Shown here in pieces: positions 1 to 8,199 of a stretch of DNA of 17,646 nt. Source of the DNA: an uncultured Clostridium sp. (GTDB lineage: Bacteria; Bacillota; Clostridia; Clostridiales; Clostridiaceae). The DNA lies in assembly GCF_934754915.1 (NCBI RefSeq), contig NZ_CAKVKB010000078.1, positions 1 through 17,646 on the forward strand, in the 5' to 3' direction. A model generated the notes under the pieces. The model ran no database searches. It was not told where the DNA came from and was given only the letters and a program-made list of their open reading frames with translations. The first letter of the stretch is position 1. Each line of letters begins with the position of its first letter. A program made the position numbers and the translations under genes.

Positions 1-77
1 TGGATGACAGAACATAGTTTCCATCTGTGACGATGTCCTTGTTTTTTTCTGCCAGCTTATCTAATTTTGAAGCATCA
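1..77 (-). repeat. Direct repeat copy B (start of second lectin module)
   Basis: Bases 1-77 are identical to 454-530, an offset of 453 bases or 151 codons, so the reading frame is kept. The repeat encodes the linker and first strands of the lectin module (DASKLDKLAEKNKDIVTDGN and onward). The left edge of the window cuts it, so the true identical tract may be longer. Confidence 0.93.
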
Positions 78-1708
78 TGAAATTGCCACTTCTGCGCCTT
101 TGAACCATTTGACTCATATAATTGTATATTTGAGCCATCTTTTGCTTCGCCCCAACGCAGATCAATCACATATTTTTCATCAAGCGCAGATATGATTGTA
201 CCATCTTCCTTGACAATCCATTTCTCATTGTAGTTATTTGTCTTCTCTTTTTGGAATATATTACTATTGTTTGCTACATTGTCAGTACTCAGCACTTTTC
301 CTGTTTTAGTATTTGTAAATGTTACATATCCCTTTTCATCATGACTGACTTTCCAGATCTGTGAATCATTATTGTTTCTAGACTTCAACTCAATATTTGC
401 TCCTTCAGATTTACTGCTGTCTTTTACATCCATCACATAACTGTTTTTAATGCTGGATGACAGAACATAGTTTCCATCTGTGACGATGTCCTTGTTTTTT
501 TCTGCCAGCTTATCTAATTTTGAAGCATCACTTTTGGCATAATATTCAGCTTTAAATAAAAATTCCTTATCATCTATACTCACATATAATTTGATATTAT
601 TACTATCTGTTGCCCAATTCATCTGATTCATAACATAAGCAATGATTCGATTTTGAATACCATAAATACTAGGTGGATATGTTGCATTGTCTGCAGTAAT
701 TGAAAATTGTGTTTTTTCTGCATTTAAATTTTCTTGAATTCTATCTTTATATGCTGTAACCCATTTTGTGGCATCTCCACTTTTTACAAAGTAATTGTTT
801 GCTAAACATGTAGAACGAGTAGCATATCCTTCTGCTGTATAAATTCTTGCATGTCCAGGATGAGCTATTGACATTAATTCATCAGTTAATCCAAAATACA
901 ATCTTCTTTGATCAAAATCATACCAATGATCATTAGAATCATCCCATGTACAATCTACTTGATACCATTCACCGTCAATCTTAAAAGTATTCCAAGTATG
1001 TCCATCATATGTATCTCGTATTTCTGCGTTTTCAATTCCTGCAGCCGATAATAATTTAGAATAGGCACTCTCATATGCTTGACAAGTACCCCCACCCCTT
1101 GTTAACGCACTTTCAGCACTTGCCCATTTCAATGAGTTGTCATAATCCAATTGATTTAATAACCAATCATGTAACCATAAAGCCTTCGCATAATCTGAAC
1201 CATCAGTTTCAGCATTGCATTGTGCTACAGCTGATTGAACAATTGAATTTACACTTGGATAATCCGGACTTGATACTTGAATAAAGAAATTTGTTCTTAG
1301 ATAATACATATTAGCTGTTTTATCCATTACATAAAAGCGAAAATGATATGTTCCACTAGCCATCATAGTAAACTTATAATCTTGAGAACTACATTCACTA
1401 GTATATGTAGTCTCTTTCCAATAATCAGGATCTGCTACACTTTCATACGATAATACATCAGGATCTGTGTAACCCGGTACCTCCATACTAAATTTGTACT
1501 TTCCACTTCCACCAGTTGCAGATACATGAAACGTGGTTTCTTTTCCTAATACTGGATCATTCCATTCTACTTTTAATGTGACTCCTCCAGAACTTGCTTC
1601 TTCATAATGTGCATACAGACTATCTACAGCACGAACAATTGTAACATTACTAATTATTAAAATAATTGCGAAAATTGGTAAAACTAGTTTTTTTACTATC
1701 TTTTTCAT
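1..1708 (-). CDS. Secreted transglutaminase-like protein with ricin-type lectin repeats (C-terminus beyond window)
   Basis: The 569 visible codons run from ATG at 1708 to the window edge with no stop. Residues 1-27 form a signal peptide (KK-rich start, hydrophobic core, end near VRA). Residues 45-145 look like a beta-sandwich of unknown type. Residues 170-260 are a transglutaminase-like cysteine protease/peptidase fold: Cys209 in GGGTCQAY, His237 in DGHTWN and Asp252 in QVDCTWDD form the expected triad. Residues 407-544 are a ricin B-type beta-trefoil with QIW (450), EKW (495) and QKW (539), a sugar-binding fold. A second copy of the module begins at residue 545 and is cut off. The start follows GGAGA at about 10 bases. 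It lies 110 bases after the SDR stop and may have its own promoter, although I see no convincing one. The protein is probably exported and acts on or binds the cell surface. Substrate and sugar are unknown. Domain calls are sure; activity (crosslinking, hydrolysis or scaffold) is not. Confidence 0.88.
   Translation of the reverse strand, partial: MKKIVKKLVLPIFAIILIISNVTIVRAVDSLYAHYEEASSGGVTLKVEWNDPVLGKETTFHVSATGGSGKYKFSMEVPGYTDPDVLSYESVADPDYWKETTYTSECSSQDYKFTMMASGTYHFRFYVMDKTANMYYLRTNFFIQVSSPDYPSVNSIVQSAVAQCNAETDGSDYAKALWLHDWLLNQLDYDNSLKWASAESALTRGGGTCQAYESAYSKLLSAAGIENAEIRDTYDGHTWNTFKIDGEWYQVDCTWDDSNDHWYDFDQRRLYFGLTDELMSIAHPGHARIYTAEGYATRSTCLANNYFVKSGDATKWVTAYKDRIQENLNAEKTQFSITADNATYPPSIYGIQNRIIAYVMNQMNWATDSNNIKLYVSIDDKEFLFKAEYYAKSDASKLDKLAEKNKDIVTDGNYVLSSSIKNSYVMDVKDSSKSEGANIELKSRNNNDSQIWKVSHDEKGYVTFTNTKTGKVLSTDNVANNSNIFQKEKTNNYNEKWIVKEDGTIISALDEKYVIDLRWGEAKDGSNIQLYESNGSKAQKWQFHDASKLDKLAEKNKDIVTDGNYVLSS
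454..530 (-). repeat. Direct repeat copy A (start of first lectin module)
   Basis: This is the partner of 1-77, identical over 77 bases. It marks where the ricin-type module joins the transglutaminase part, at residues 394-419. Upstream of it the codons are AT-rich (TTA, AAT, GAA). Within it CTG, AAC, GAC, ATC and GTC appear, which suggests the module was acquired or amplified separately. Confidence 0.93.
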
Positions 1709-1818
1709 AATCTTATTCTCCACTCGTTACACTTATATAATAAGTCTTAAATAGATATCATTAATGCCAATTTTATTAACATGTCACCTATGTTTCAGTT
1801 TAGTCCTAGTTTTTTTTA

Positions 1819-2628
1819 CTATCTAATGTCAAAAGTACCTCTTCCTGCTGCAATATGAATGACTTCTCCGTCAATCATTTTACCAGCATCACTTACAAGC
1901 AATTTAGCTAATGTTGCCACTTCATCTGGCATTACTAATCTGTTCATTCCATTTTCTTCTGAAGTAATACTATCGCCTTCTTTAAAACCTATTAATCCAG
2001 TAGCTGTTGAGCCTGGGGCAATTGAATTGACATTTATTCCATATGGTATGAAGATCTGCGCCAAACCTTCAGTTAAACCTTTCAACCCCCATTTAGAAAT
2101 CCCATACGGAGACCACGCTGGTTCTGATCCTCTAGATGAGGATATAAGAAGAATACTTCCCTTAATTTTATTATCAACCATATACTTTCCAATAGTCTGA
2201 CACGCAAAAAATACTCCTTTTAAATTAATATCCATTACTCTATCAAATTCCTTTTGATTCATTGTCCAAAAATCTACATTTTCCGTATGTACTCCAGCCG
2301 AGCTAATAAAAATATCTATTTTTCCAAATTTTTTTGTAACTTTTTCAATAACCGATTTAAATGTTTCCGGATAGGAATAGTTCATTACGACTGTTTCTAA
2401 ATTTGTTTCTACTTTAATTCTATTAAGTTTATTTTCATTTGTTCCAGCAATTACTACAACTGCACCAGCTTCTTGAAGTGACTTAGCAACTTCCAAACCA
2501 ATGCCTCCAGATCCACCCGAAATCAAAATAACCTTTTCTTCAAATTCTTTTGATGAAGAAACCGGATGAAATATGGGTATATATTCCTTTTGTGCAAACA
2601 GTTTTTTTATTTTTCCTTTTACAGTCAT
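1819..2628 (-). CDS. Short-chain dehydrogenase/reductase (SDR), NAD(P)-dependent
   Basis: The 269-residue protein is a classical SDR with an N-terminal extension of about 30 residues before the Rossmann fold. Visible motifs are the nucleotide-binding loop SGGSGGIG at 37-44, SSAG at 109-112 (NNAG equivalent), Asn135 in MDINLKG, a catalytic Ser in ISSS (163-165), and Tyr175/Lys179 in YGISK, followed by the PG turn at 205-206. The full tetrad is present, so it should be an active oxidoreductase. ATG follows AAGGAG, which overlaps the stop of the GT2 upstream (14-base gap), so translation is probably coupled. As the last gene of the polysaccharide run it may make or modify a sugar or polyol precursor. 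No cytidylyltransferase partner is visible, so I do not assign a ribitol role. The substrate is unknown. Confidence 0.87.
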   Translation of the reverse strand: MTVKGKIKKLFAQKEYIPIFHPVSSSKEFEEKVILISGGSGGIGLEVAKSLQEAGAVVVIAGTNENKLNRIKVETNLETVVMNYSYPETFKSVIEKVTKKFGKIDIFISSAGVHTENVDFWTMNQKEFDRVMDINLKGVFFACQTIGKYMVDNKIKGSILLISSSRGSEPAWSPYGISKWGLKGLTEGLAQIFIPYGINVNSIAPGSTATGLIGFKEGDSITSEENGMNRLVMPDEVATLAKLLVSDAGKMIDGEVIHIAAGRGTFDIR

Positions 2629-2642
2629 AAGTCTTATTCTCC

Positions 2643-3632
2643 TTATTCCATAGTATCTGCTTTAAACGCAATCTGCTGCTTTATAAAATCTCTCTTTGCC
2701 CACCAAACTGGGGCAACTCCTTGAACAAGCATTTTTATTTTTGTTTTTAGCCCAAGTTCTGAATGAAACAAAACATCCGTTAACATTGTATGAATATTAT
2801 GAATACATTCTTTATAAAGAGCGTTATTTTCTGAAACAGAATTTGTTGCAATTATTAAGAATAAAGTATATCCATAATTTTTCCATATATGCCAATTACA
2901 TGCATATTCTGTACGTTTTGAATTTATCTTTCTGTGGTCTTTAATATATTTAATATTCATCAATGCATTTGTTCCCATTACAATATTATAATCAGTTAGT
3001 CCGCTATTCGCATTATTCAATCTATAATTATAAATTTTCCGGTGTCCTATACCAACACAATTTGAATACTGAGCAGCCATTGAAGAAAAATACAAACCTT
3101 CACCTGACCAAGGTCGATTAAAATCTATGTGATTATCTCTTAATAAAGAAGTTTTATATATCTTGTTCCATGGCCCAATCGGTATTTTAGGATAAATAAT
3201 GTTACAAAAAGCTTCTTCTGAAGTCCATATTTCTATTTTATCACTATCAATTTGTTTCCTATCCCTTGTGGTAAATATATTGTCTGTCATAGCCATTTCA
3301 GCTCCTGTTTTATGTATTAAATTCATAAGATATTCAACATAATCTCTTTCTAACCAATCATCTCCATCAATCACAAGAATATAATCTCCAGTAGCCTCAT
3401 TAAGTCCCACATTTCTAGCTTCGCATGCTCCACCATTTTTTTTGTGAATAACCCTAATTCGTTTATCTTGTAAAGCATATTCATCACAAATAGTTCCACT
3501 ATTATCAGGAGAACCATCATCTATAAGTAAGATTTCAAGATTCTCCCATGTTTGTTCTATAATTGAATCTAACAATTTTGGTAAGAATTTTTCTGATTTA
3601 TATATTGCAACAATTGCTGACACTTTTTCCAT
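2643..3632 (-). CDS. Family 2 glycosyltransferase (GT-A fold)
   Basis: The 329-residue cytosolic transferase should add one sugar from a nucleotide donor to the lipid-linked repeat unit. The GT-A domain starts at SAIVAIYKSEKF (residue 5). DDGS at 38-41 binds the nucleotide, GGACEARN lies at 67-74, and DGDDW at 89-93 is the DXD-type metal site. The C-terminal half has the family's IYNYRLNNANSG segment (about residue 205) and a helical tail. The usual ED catalytic pair is replaced by SGEGLYF, so the catalytic base is uncertain. The start (ATG 3632) has only a weak AAAGA site; a strong GGAGG lies about 35 bases upstream, outside normal range. An in-frame TGA four codons upstream rules out an earlier start. 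It follows the pyruvyl transferase after a 104-base gap. Donor and acceptor are unknown. Confidence 0.87.
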   Translation of the reverse strand: MEKVSAIVAIYKSEKFLPKLLDSIIEQTWENLEILLIDDGSPDNSGTICDEYALQDKRIRVIHKKNGGACEARNVGLNEATGDYILVIDGDDWLERDYVEYLMNLIHKTGAEMAMTDNIFTTRDRKQIDSDKIEIWTSEEAFCNIIYPKIPIGPWNKIYKTSLLRDNHIDFNRPWSGEGLYFSSMAAQYSNCVGIGHRKIYNYRLNNANSGLTDYNIVMGTNALMNIKYIKDHRKINSKRTEYACNWHIWKNYGYTLFLIIATNSVSENNALYKECIHNIHTMLTDVLFHSELGLKTKIKMLVQGVAPVWWAKRDFIKQQIAFKADTME

Positions 3633-3678
3633 TGTATTCTTTCATAGTAACTTTGAAGTGAAATTACTTTTCCTCCTT

Positions 3679-3759
3679 CTAATAATTCAAACTGTCGTAA
3701 ACGACTTCAACAAACTGACTTTCGGTATCAGCTCCGTTACGATTTTTCAACTGCCTTTT
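3679..3759 (-). pseudogene. Possible remnant of a gene's 3' end with orphan Shine-Dalgarno
   Basis: In a frame different from the pyruvyl transferase, 26 codons run from just after a TAA to a TAG at 3681-3679. They read like the tail of a real protein, including GADTESQFVEVVYDSLNY. AAGGAGG follows directly, the arrangement expected at the end of one gene and the start of the next. No start codon lies at working distance from that site: the next gene begins about 35 bases on. I infer leftover sequence from a deletion or gene replacement. It is short and could be chance. Confidence 0.35.
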
Positions 3760-4855
3760 TTAAAAAGTCTTTACTTTTTTTTATTTCATTTTTAAGCTCA
3801 GTTTCGTGATTATCATAATTAATTTCATCCATTTCCTCAATTGTTGTCGATTTGTATGGAAGCAATCTTGAAGTTAAATTTGCAATTTTTAACAAGTTTG
3901 TAACTCTAACATTTTGTGATGTAAATGCATCCTCTTTAAATCGTTGAAATGTAAAAAACTGTTTTTTATAAATGATTGAAAAAACAGTAATGTGAAAAGA
4001 ATCTGTAATAACGTATTCCGCATCCTTAATTAAATTTAATAAATCTTCCAAGCCAGTATCAGCCCGTATATCTGCTTTCTGTAAATATGTCATTCCTTTA
4101 TAGGGAATGACAATCAATCTATATGAATGTTTTTTGGCAAAATTTCTGGTAGCTTTTAAATGTGTCATTTCATCATTCAAGAAAAAAGCTAACACATATT
4201 TATCAAGATCTGTTTCTCTTTTCTTGAACAAGTTATTCCATTCTTCCTCTGACAACAATAAAGTTGGATCAACCACAACAGATGGTTTGCTTTTCATAAA
4301 TGGTTCTAGTAATTTCGCTGCTTTTTCTTCTCGAACCGAAATCATATCAAATTTGCTTATGCTTCTCTTAATTTCCGGAATAACCTCATTTGAAATAGCA
4401 TTTACCCCCATACTAGGTGCATATGATATTCGCCTTGTTTTAATATCATCGTAATCAGCATAATAAAATCTATCATACCAATTAGGGTTCCATATTTGAT
4501 CACTACCACAGACTAGTAAATCGAAAGTATTACACGTATCTATCAATTGGTTGACATTTGAAATTTTAGAAGTTAAACTACAATAATTTTGTATTGCATT
4601 AGCCAACTTTTCGTTTCGAGATACTATATCCTTAGAATATTTATTCAAAGCATATTTGATCACATATTTTTGTGGTTGATATGCAATTTTCTTAAATATA
4701 CTTTTTTTCTCTTTTTTTGATTTTGAAGATGTAACCTCATAGTTAATTATCTCAACCTTATGCCCTGCCTTTCTTAAATAGTATTGAAGAGCAATGGCTT
4801 GAAGATTTGTTCCGTAATTTGGTCCTGTAAACCAAGTAATGATTCCTATTTTCAT
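3737..4855 (-). CDS. Polysaccharide pyruvyl transferase family protein
   Basis: The 372-residue protein belongs to the pyruvyl transferase family (CsaB/WcaK-like), whose members move a pyruvate ketal from phosphoenolpyruvate onto a sugar and so add negative charge. Landmarks are the N-terminal MKIGIITWFTGPNYGTNLQA, CGSDQIWN at 116-123, VDPTLLL at 195-201 and TDSFHITVF at 284-292, the conserved His-bearing motif of the second domain. A GTG at 4882 could extend it by nine residues. I prefer ATG 4855 because it starts the family's usual N-terminus and has AAAAGG at 9 bases, leaving a 5-base gap from the flippase stop. It probably decorates a repeat-unit sugar in the cytosol. Some relatives act on other substrates, so the ketal is inferred from the family. 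Confidence 0.85.
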   Translation of the reverse strand: MKIGIITWFTGPNYGTNLQAIALQYYLRKAGHKVEIINYEVTSSKSKKEKKSIFKKIAYQPQKYVIKYALNKYSKDIVSRNEKLANAIQNYCSLTSKISNVNQLIDTCNTFDLLVCGSDQIWNPNWYDRFYYADYDDIKTRRISYAPSMGVNAISNEVIPEIKRSISKFDMISVREEKAAKLLEPFMKSKPSVVVDPTLLLSEEEWNNLFKKRETDLDKYVLAFFLNDEMTHLKATRNFAKKHSYRLIVIPYKGMTYLQKADIRADTGLEDLLNLIKDAEYVITDSFHITVFSIIYKKQFFTFQRFKEDAFTSQNVRVTNLLKIANLTSRLLPYKSTTIEEMDEINYDNHETELKNEIKKSKDFLKKAVEKS

Positions 4856-4860
4856 ATTTT

Positions 4861-6288
4861 CTAACCTTTTCCACCTTTCCACAATGCCATATTTTTTCCT
4901 TTATTTAATAACATAAATATATCTTTTAAATAAAGTACTATAATAATTAGAAGTAACATCAATTCTATTGTGTACAACAATACATTTGAAAAATCAAATA
5001 AAAGAACGACTGATTGGACAATCAACAAAACATAGCTAAAAATATCCCTAGATAGATTAATTCTTATGTGCATATATTTTTTTGAATGCCAATATCTGAA
5101 CAACCATACTTCCATATAAGAAACCGTTGTTGCAATTGCAGCACCCATTGCACCAATTACCGGGGTAAATATCAAATTCAAGACTATATTAGTAACCGCA
5201 CCATAAACAGTCGATTTTGCAAATATTTTTGAATCTTTTACCGCTGCAAAAAGTCCACCAATATATCCAGACATTGCACCAAATAAAATTGCGATAGTTA
5301 GCCATGGTACATATTTCCATGCAATGAAAAAGTCTTTTGCGTATAAAAACTTAGCAAGGATTTTATCCAATACTATAATTGCTGAGCAAGCAATAACCAT
5401 CATACAATTATACACTTTATATGTATTAGTAAAAAATCCGTTTTTATCCTCTGAATCAAAATCTTTTACCGCTGATAAAGTCCATGCTTGATTAAAAATC
5501 GTTTGAAAAATATTGATGATAGATGGGATTTTAGAAGCTACAGAATATATACCATTTTCTGCAAGTCCGCAAAAGAACACAACAACATATCTATCTGAGG
5601 CATTATTTACCCACCATGCAATGCTATTTGCAATCAATGGTCGACTATAGTGTATCATCTCTTTAGTTTCATTTTTGTATTGATTTTTAAAATCAATACC
5701 TCTTATAACCTTTGCTTTAATAATTAAATAAACAGACTGAAATAAAGGACCAATTATATTTGCAAGGAAATATCCAGGTAAACCACAATGAAAGACTGCT
5801 AAAAAACAAATATTTAAACATATCGTAATTATAGAAGCAATAACGCTTGATACAGAAAGATCGCTAATTTTATCAATTCCTCTTATATACATTGTTATCA
5901 TTCCAGAAGAGGATTGTACCAAAAACATTAAAAAGAAATATACGGCATATTGTTTTGCAATAAGACTAACTCCAAACAAATTATTGAGTAACAATCCCGA
6001 TGCTACTACTATATTTGAAATAATTAAATATTTTGTAGAAATAGTAATTATAGATTTTCTATTATAACTGCTATCAATAGAAAATCTCATAACAGCTTCT
6101 TGGATATTTAATGTAAGAATCGGAATCAGAACACCAATAGTTGTATTGAAAAGATCATAAGTTCCATATTCAGTTGTAGTTAAAATATTTGTATATAATG
6201 GCACCAAAAAGAAGCTAAGGAGCTTTGTTGCAAAGCTGCTTAGTGTTAGGAGTCCTACATTTTTTAATAGATATTTATAACGATTCAT
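4861..6288 (-). CDS. wzx: Wzx-type oligosaccharide flippase
   Basis: The 475-residue integral membrane protein has about 12-14 hydrophobic segments spread over its whole length. It belongs to the polysaccharide-transporter branch of the MATE/MOP exporters. The N-terminal helix KNVGLLTLSSFATKLLSFFL followed by VPLYTNILTTTEYGTYDLF is typical of the family. Its role is to move the finished undecaprenyl-linked repeat unit across the membrane for the polymerase. The open frame reaches ATG 6318, overlapping the gene upstream by 4 bases, but that ATG has no ribosome site. ATG 6288 has AAAAGGAG 9 bases upstream and begins MNRYKYLLKN, so I choose it. It lies between the broken GT2 and the pyruvyl transferase in the same transcript. 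Confidence 0.9.
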   Translation of the reverse strand: MNRYKYLLKNVGLLTLSSFATKLLSFFLVPLYTNILTTTEYGTYDLFNTTIGVLIPILTLNIQEAVMRFSIDSSYNRKSIITISTKYLIISNIVVASGLLLNNLFGVSLIAKQYAVYFFLMFLVQSSSGMITMYIRGIDKISDLSVSSVIASIITICLNICFLAVFHCGLPGYFLANIIGPLFQSVYLIIKAKVIRGIDFKNQYKNETKEMIHYSRPLIANSIAWWVNNASDRYVVVFFCGLAENGIYSVASKIPSIINIFQTIFNQAWTLSAVKDFDSEDKNGFFTNTYKVYNCMMVIACSAIIVLDKILAKFLYAKDFFIAWKYVPWLTIAILFGAMSGYIGGLFAAVKDSKIFAKSTVYGAVTNIVLNLIFTPVIGAMGAAIATTVSYMEVWLFRYWHSKKYMHIRINLSRDIFSYVLLIVQSVVLLFDFSNVLLYTIELMLLLIIIVLYLKDIFMLLNKGKNMALWKGGKG

Positions 6289-6314
6289 TGAACTTATCTC
6301 CTTTTCAAATCTAG

Positions 6315-7391
6315 TCATATATGTAATTTCAATAATTCAAACTGGAAAAATCTTTTCTTTTCCAACGCTTTCTCTAATTTCATCATTTTGTAATCATTAG
6401 TTTTAAATCCATCAAAGTATTCATTTTTTAAATACGATGTTAAAACAAACACCGATTCACGAACTTTCCAAGGCTGTTTACAAATTCTTCCTGCAGTCAT
6501 TAAAGTTTGTTTCAGCAAATATTCATATGCTCTCTGATCATATTGCAAATTAAACTTTGAAAATTCTTCTAAGCATAACTCAGTAATCCAATAAGAATCT
6601 ATCGATTTGTTACTATTTAAAGATTTTGCAGTAATACCATTATTGTTTAAACGGTATCCTTATATTATATCGTTGATTAGAAATATGTTTAAAGGTAAAC
6701 CCGTTAATATAAAAGATATAGGTGTATCTTCGAACCAATAGCCTTCAGGAAACTTAAAATGTTCAAAAATTGTGTATTTATACAATTTTCCCCATGGATA
6801 TCCAGATATATTTTTACTTTTGGCATTTACAAAATGTTCTTTTTTTATATCACCATTAAAATCATACCAACTTCCTTGTATAATATCAGCATTCGTTTTT
6901 AATGCATGATCCATCATTGTCTTAATTGTATTTTCAGGTATAATATCATCTGAATCTAATAACATTATATATCTACCCTTTAAACATTTTAACCCTGTAT
7001 TTCTAGCACCAGAAAATCCTTTATTCGATTGATTTATTATCTCTAATTGAATGTTTTCATTTAATTCATTATCTTTTTTTATTTTATCTAAAATCATACT
7101 GGTCAAATCTGTAGATCCATCATTAATTATAACTACTAATATTTTGTATTCGGACTTTTGAATTAAAACGGATTCTACACACTGTTTTATAAATTCTTCA
7201 GCATTATATGCAGGAATTATTATCTGTAAATCGTATTGTAAATCTATACAATTTTGAGTGTAACAAGTACCTGTTGGTTTTGAACTAAATTCATTTAACA
7301 ATTTTCTTGCTTCTTTTACAGACATTTTAGATTTAATGGGAAGTAAATAGCCCATTCTAGATACACAATACTTAATAACCTTTTTTAACAC
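6315..7391 (-). pseudogene. Family 2 glycosyltransferase interrupted by one in-frame TAA
   Basis: A single frame of 358 sense and nonsense codons before the final TGA encodes a GT2 with one TAA at codon 244 (6662-6660). The first part (243 residues, GTG start with AGAGGA at good spacing) holds the whole catalytic core: NDGS at 90-93, GFSGARN at 125-131, DSDD at 146-149 and WFEDT at 219-223. After the stop the same frame continues for 114 codons with GYRLNNNGIT and helical sequence ending in FELLKLHI. The other GT2s of this locus have IYNYRLNN and LYDYR here, so the TAA sits exactly at a conserved Tyr codon and one base change explains it. The truncated product might keep some activity, but loss of the C-terminal part makes this unlikely. 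A sequencing error is possible. The downstream piece has only a TTG and no ribosome site. Confidence 0.88.
6660..6662 (-). other. In-frame nonsense codon in the GT2 gene
   Basis: The codon series reads GAT ATA ATA TAA GGA TAC CGT on the minus strand. TAA occupies the position of a conserved Tyr (TAT or TAC). No frameshift, insertion or repeat flanks it, so a point substitution is the simplest account. Confidence 0.9.
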
Positions 7392-7395
7392 TTTA

Positions 7396-8199
7396 CTATT
7401 TCCTCTTAATTTTATCTATAAACTTACATTTTATTGTTTCAAAATCCCCTGTAGTTACCCATTCCCAATAATATGATAAACTTGTATATATTTTGGCTAT
7501 TTTTTCTCCAGTTCTACCTTTAAAAGTCTTTTGGATTTTTACACAATTTGCCCGCCTTTTTTGCATTTTTTTATCCAACCAAGATGCATCATACCAGTGT
7601 ATTGAACGCGTATTTATTGTCACATTTAATTCCCCAATGTTATAATCAAAAGGACAAAAATAATCAAAAGGATAAATTTGCATCCCCTTAATCACTTCAT
7701 ATTTATTCTCGTTACTAAGTCCATATACTGATAATATCTTTGTTACTCTTTCAACTACTGTCTCCATCTTTGTACTTTGGATAAAATGCGATTTCTCATA
7801 ACTATTTAGAATTTCTTCAATAATTGGCATTTTAGGTCTAGCAGCCAATCCTAATCCAGCATTTACTGGGAAAGAACCAGCAATTCTCTCGCGTCCAATA
7901 AAAGCACCTTTTTCTAATATATCATCAAAATTTTTTATTATCTCAACATCGGTATCAAAATATATTCCTCCATATTCGTATAAAATTTTAAATCTGGCAT
8001 AATCACTTACAAATGCCCATTTTTTTTCTTCATATGCCTCTTTTACATAATCACAACTATTCAGATCAAAATTATCTTCATTCCATTCGATTATTTCATA
8101 ATCAGGAAAAAATTTCTCCCAACTTTTTTTGCATTTTATGGCAATTTCTGGTAATGGTTTTTTCCCAAACCAACAATAATGAATTATTTTAGGTATCAT
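7396..8199 (-). CDS. GT32-like glycosyltransferase with DXD motif
   Basis: The 267-residue protein begins IPKIIHYCWFG, the signature of the Gly_transf_sug/GT32 group common in capsule loci. SDYARFKILYEYGGIYFDTD at 65-84 contains the GG turn and the metal-binding Asp82-Thr-Asp84. The family adds mannose, galactose or similar sugars from nucleotide donors; the donor cannot be read from the sequence. Its ATG overlaps the wzy stop (ATGA), with AAAGGA 8 bases upstream, so translation is coupled. The broken GT2 starts 4 bases after its stop and its ribosome site lies inside the 3' end of this gene. With that neighbour damaged, this enzyme may complete the repeat unit one sugar early. Confidence 0.87.
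   Translation of the reverse strand: MIPKIIHYCWFGKKPLPEIAIKCKKSWEKFFPDYEIIEWNEDNFDLNSCDYVKEAYEEKKWAFVSDYARFKILYEYGGIYFDTDVEIIKNFDDILEKGAFIGRERIAGSFPVNAGLGLAARPKMPIIEEILNSYEKSHFIQSTKMETVVERVTKILSVYGLSNENKYEVIKGMQIYPFDYFCPFDYNIGELNVTINTRSIHWYDASWLDKKMQKRRANCVKIQKTFKGRTGEKIAKIYTSLSYYWEWVTTGDFETIKCKFIDKIKRK

Noticed and set aside
1..530. CRISPR-like or insertion-sequence repeat
   Set aside because: There are only two copies, both in frame inside a lectin-coding gene, with no inverted ends, transposase or regular spacers.
1075..1284. Plus-strand open frame of 69 codons
   Set aside because: It lies opposite the transglutaminase domain, has no ribosome site and a His/Leu-rich composition typical of an antisense shadow.
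1859..2200. Plus-strand open frame of 113 codons
   Set aside because: It is antisense to the SDR catalytic region, where all SDR motifs are intact; no start signal.
4107..4454. Plus-strand open frame of 115 codons
   Set aside because: It is antisense to the pyruvyl transferase, with no family resemblance or ribosome site.
4856..4882. GTG 4882 as start of the pyruvyl transferase
   Set aside because: ATG 4855 begins the family's normal N-terminus and has AAAAGG at 9 bases. The extra nine residues come from sequence that codes for the flippase end.
6289..6318. ATG 6318 as start of wzx
   Set aside because: It has no ribosome site, and AAAAGGAG lies inside this stretch at the right distance for ATG 6288.
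6315..6548. A separate 77-residue gene starting at TTG 6548
   Set aside because: It is in the same frame as the GT2 upstream and continues it after the TAA. It has no ribosome site and its sequence is the C-terminal part of that enzyme.
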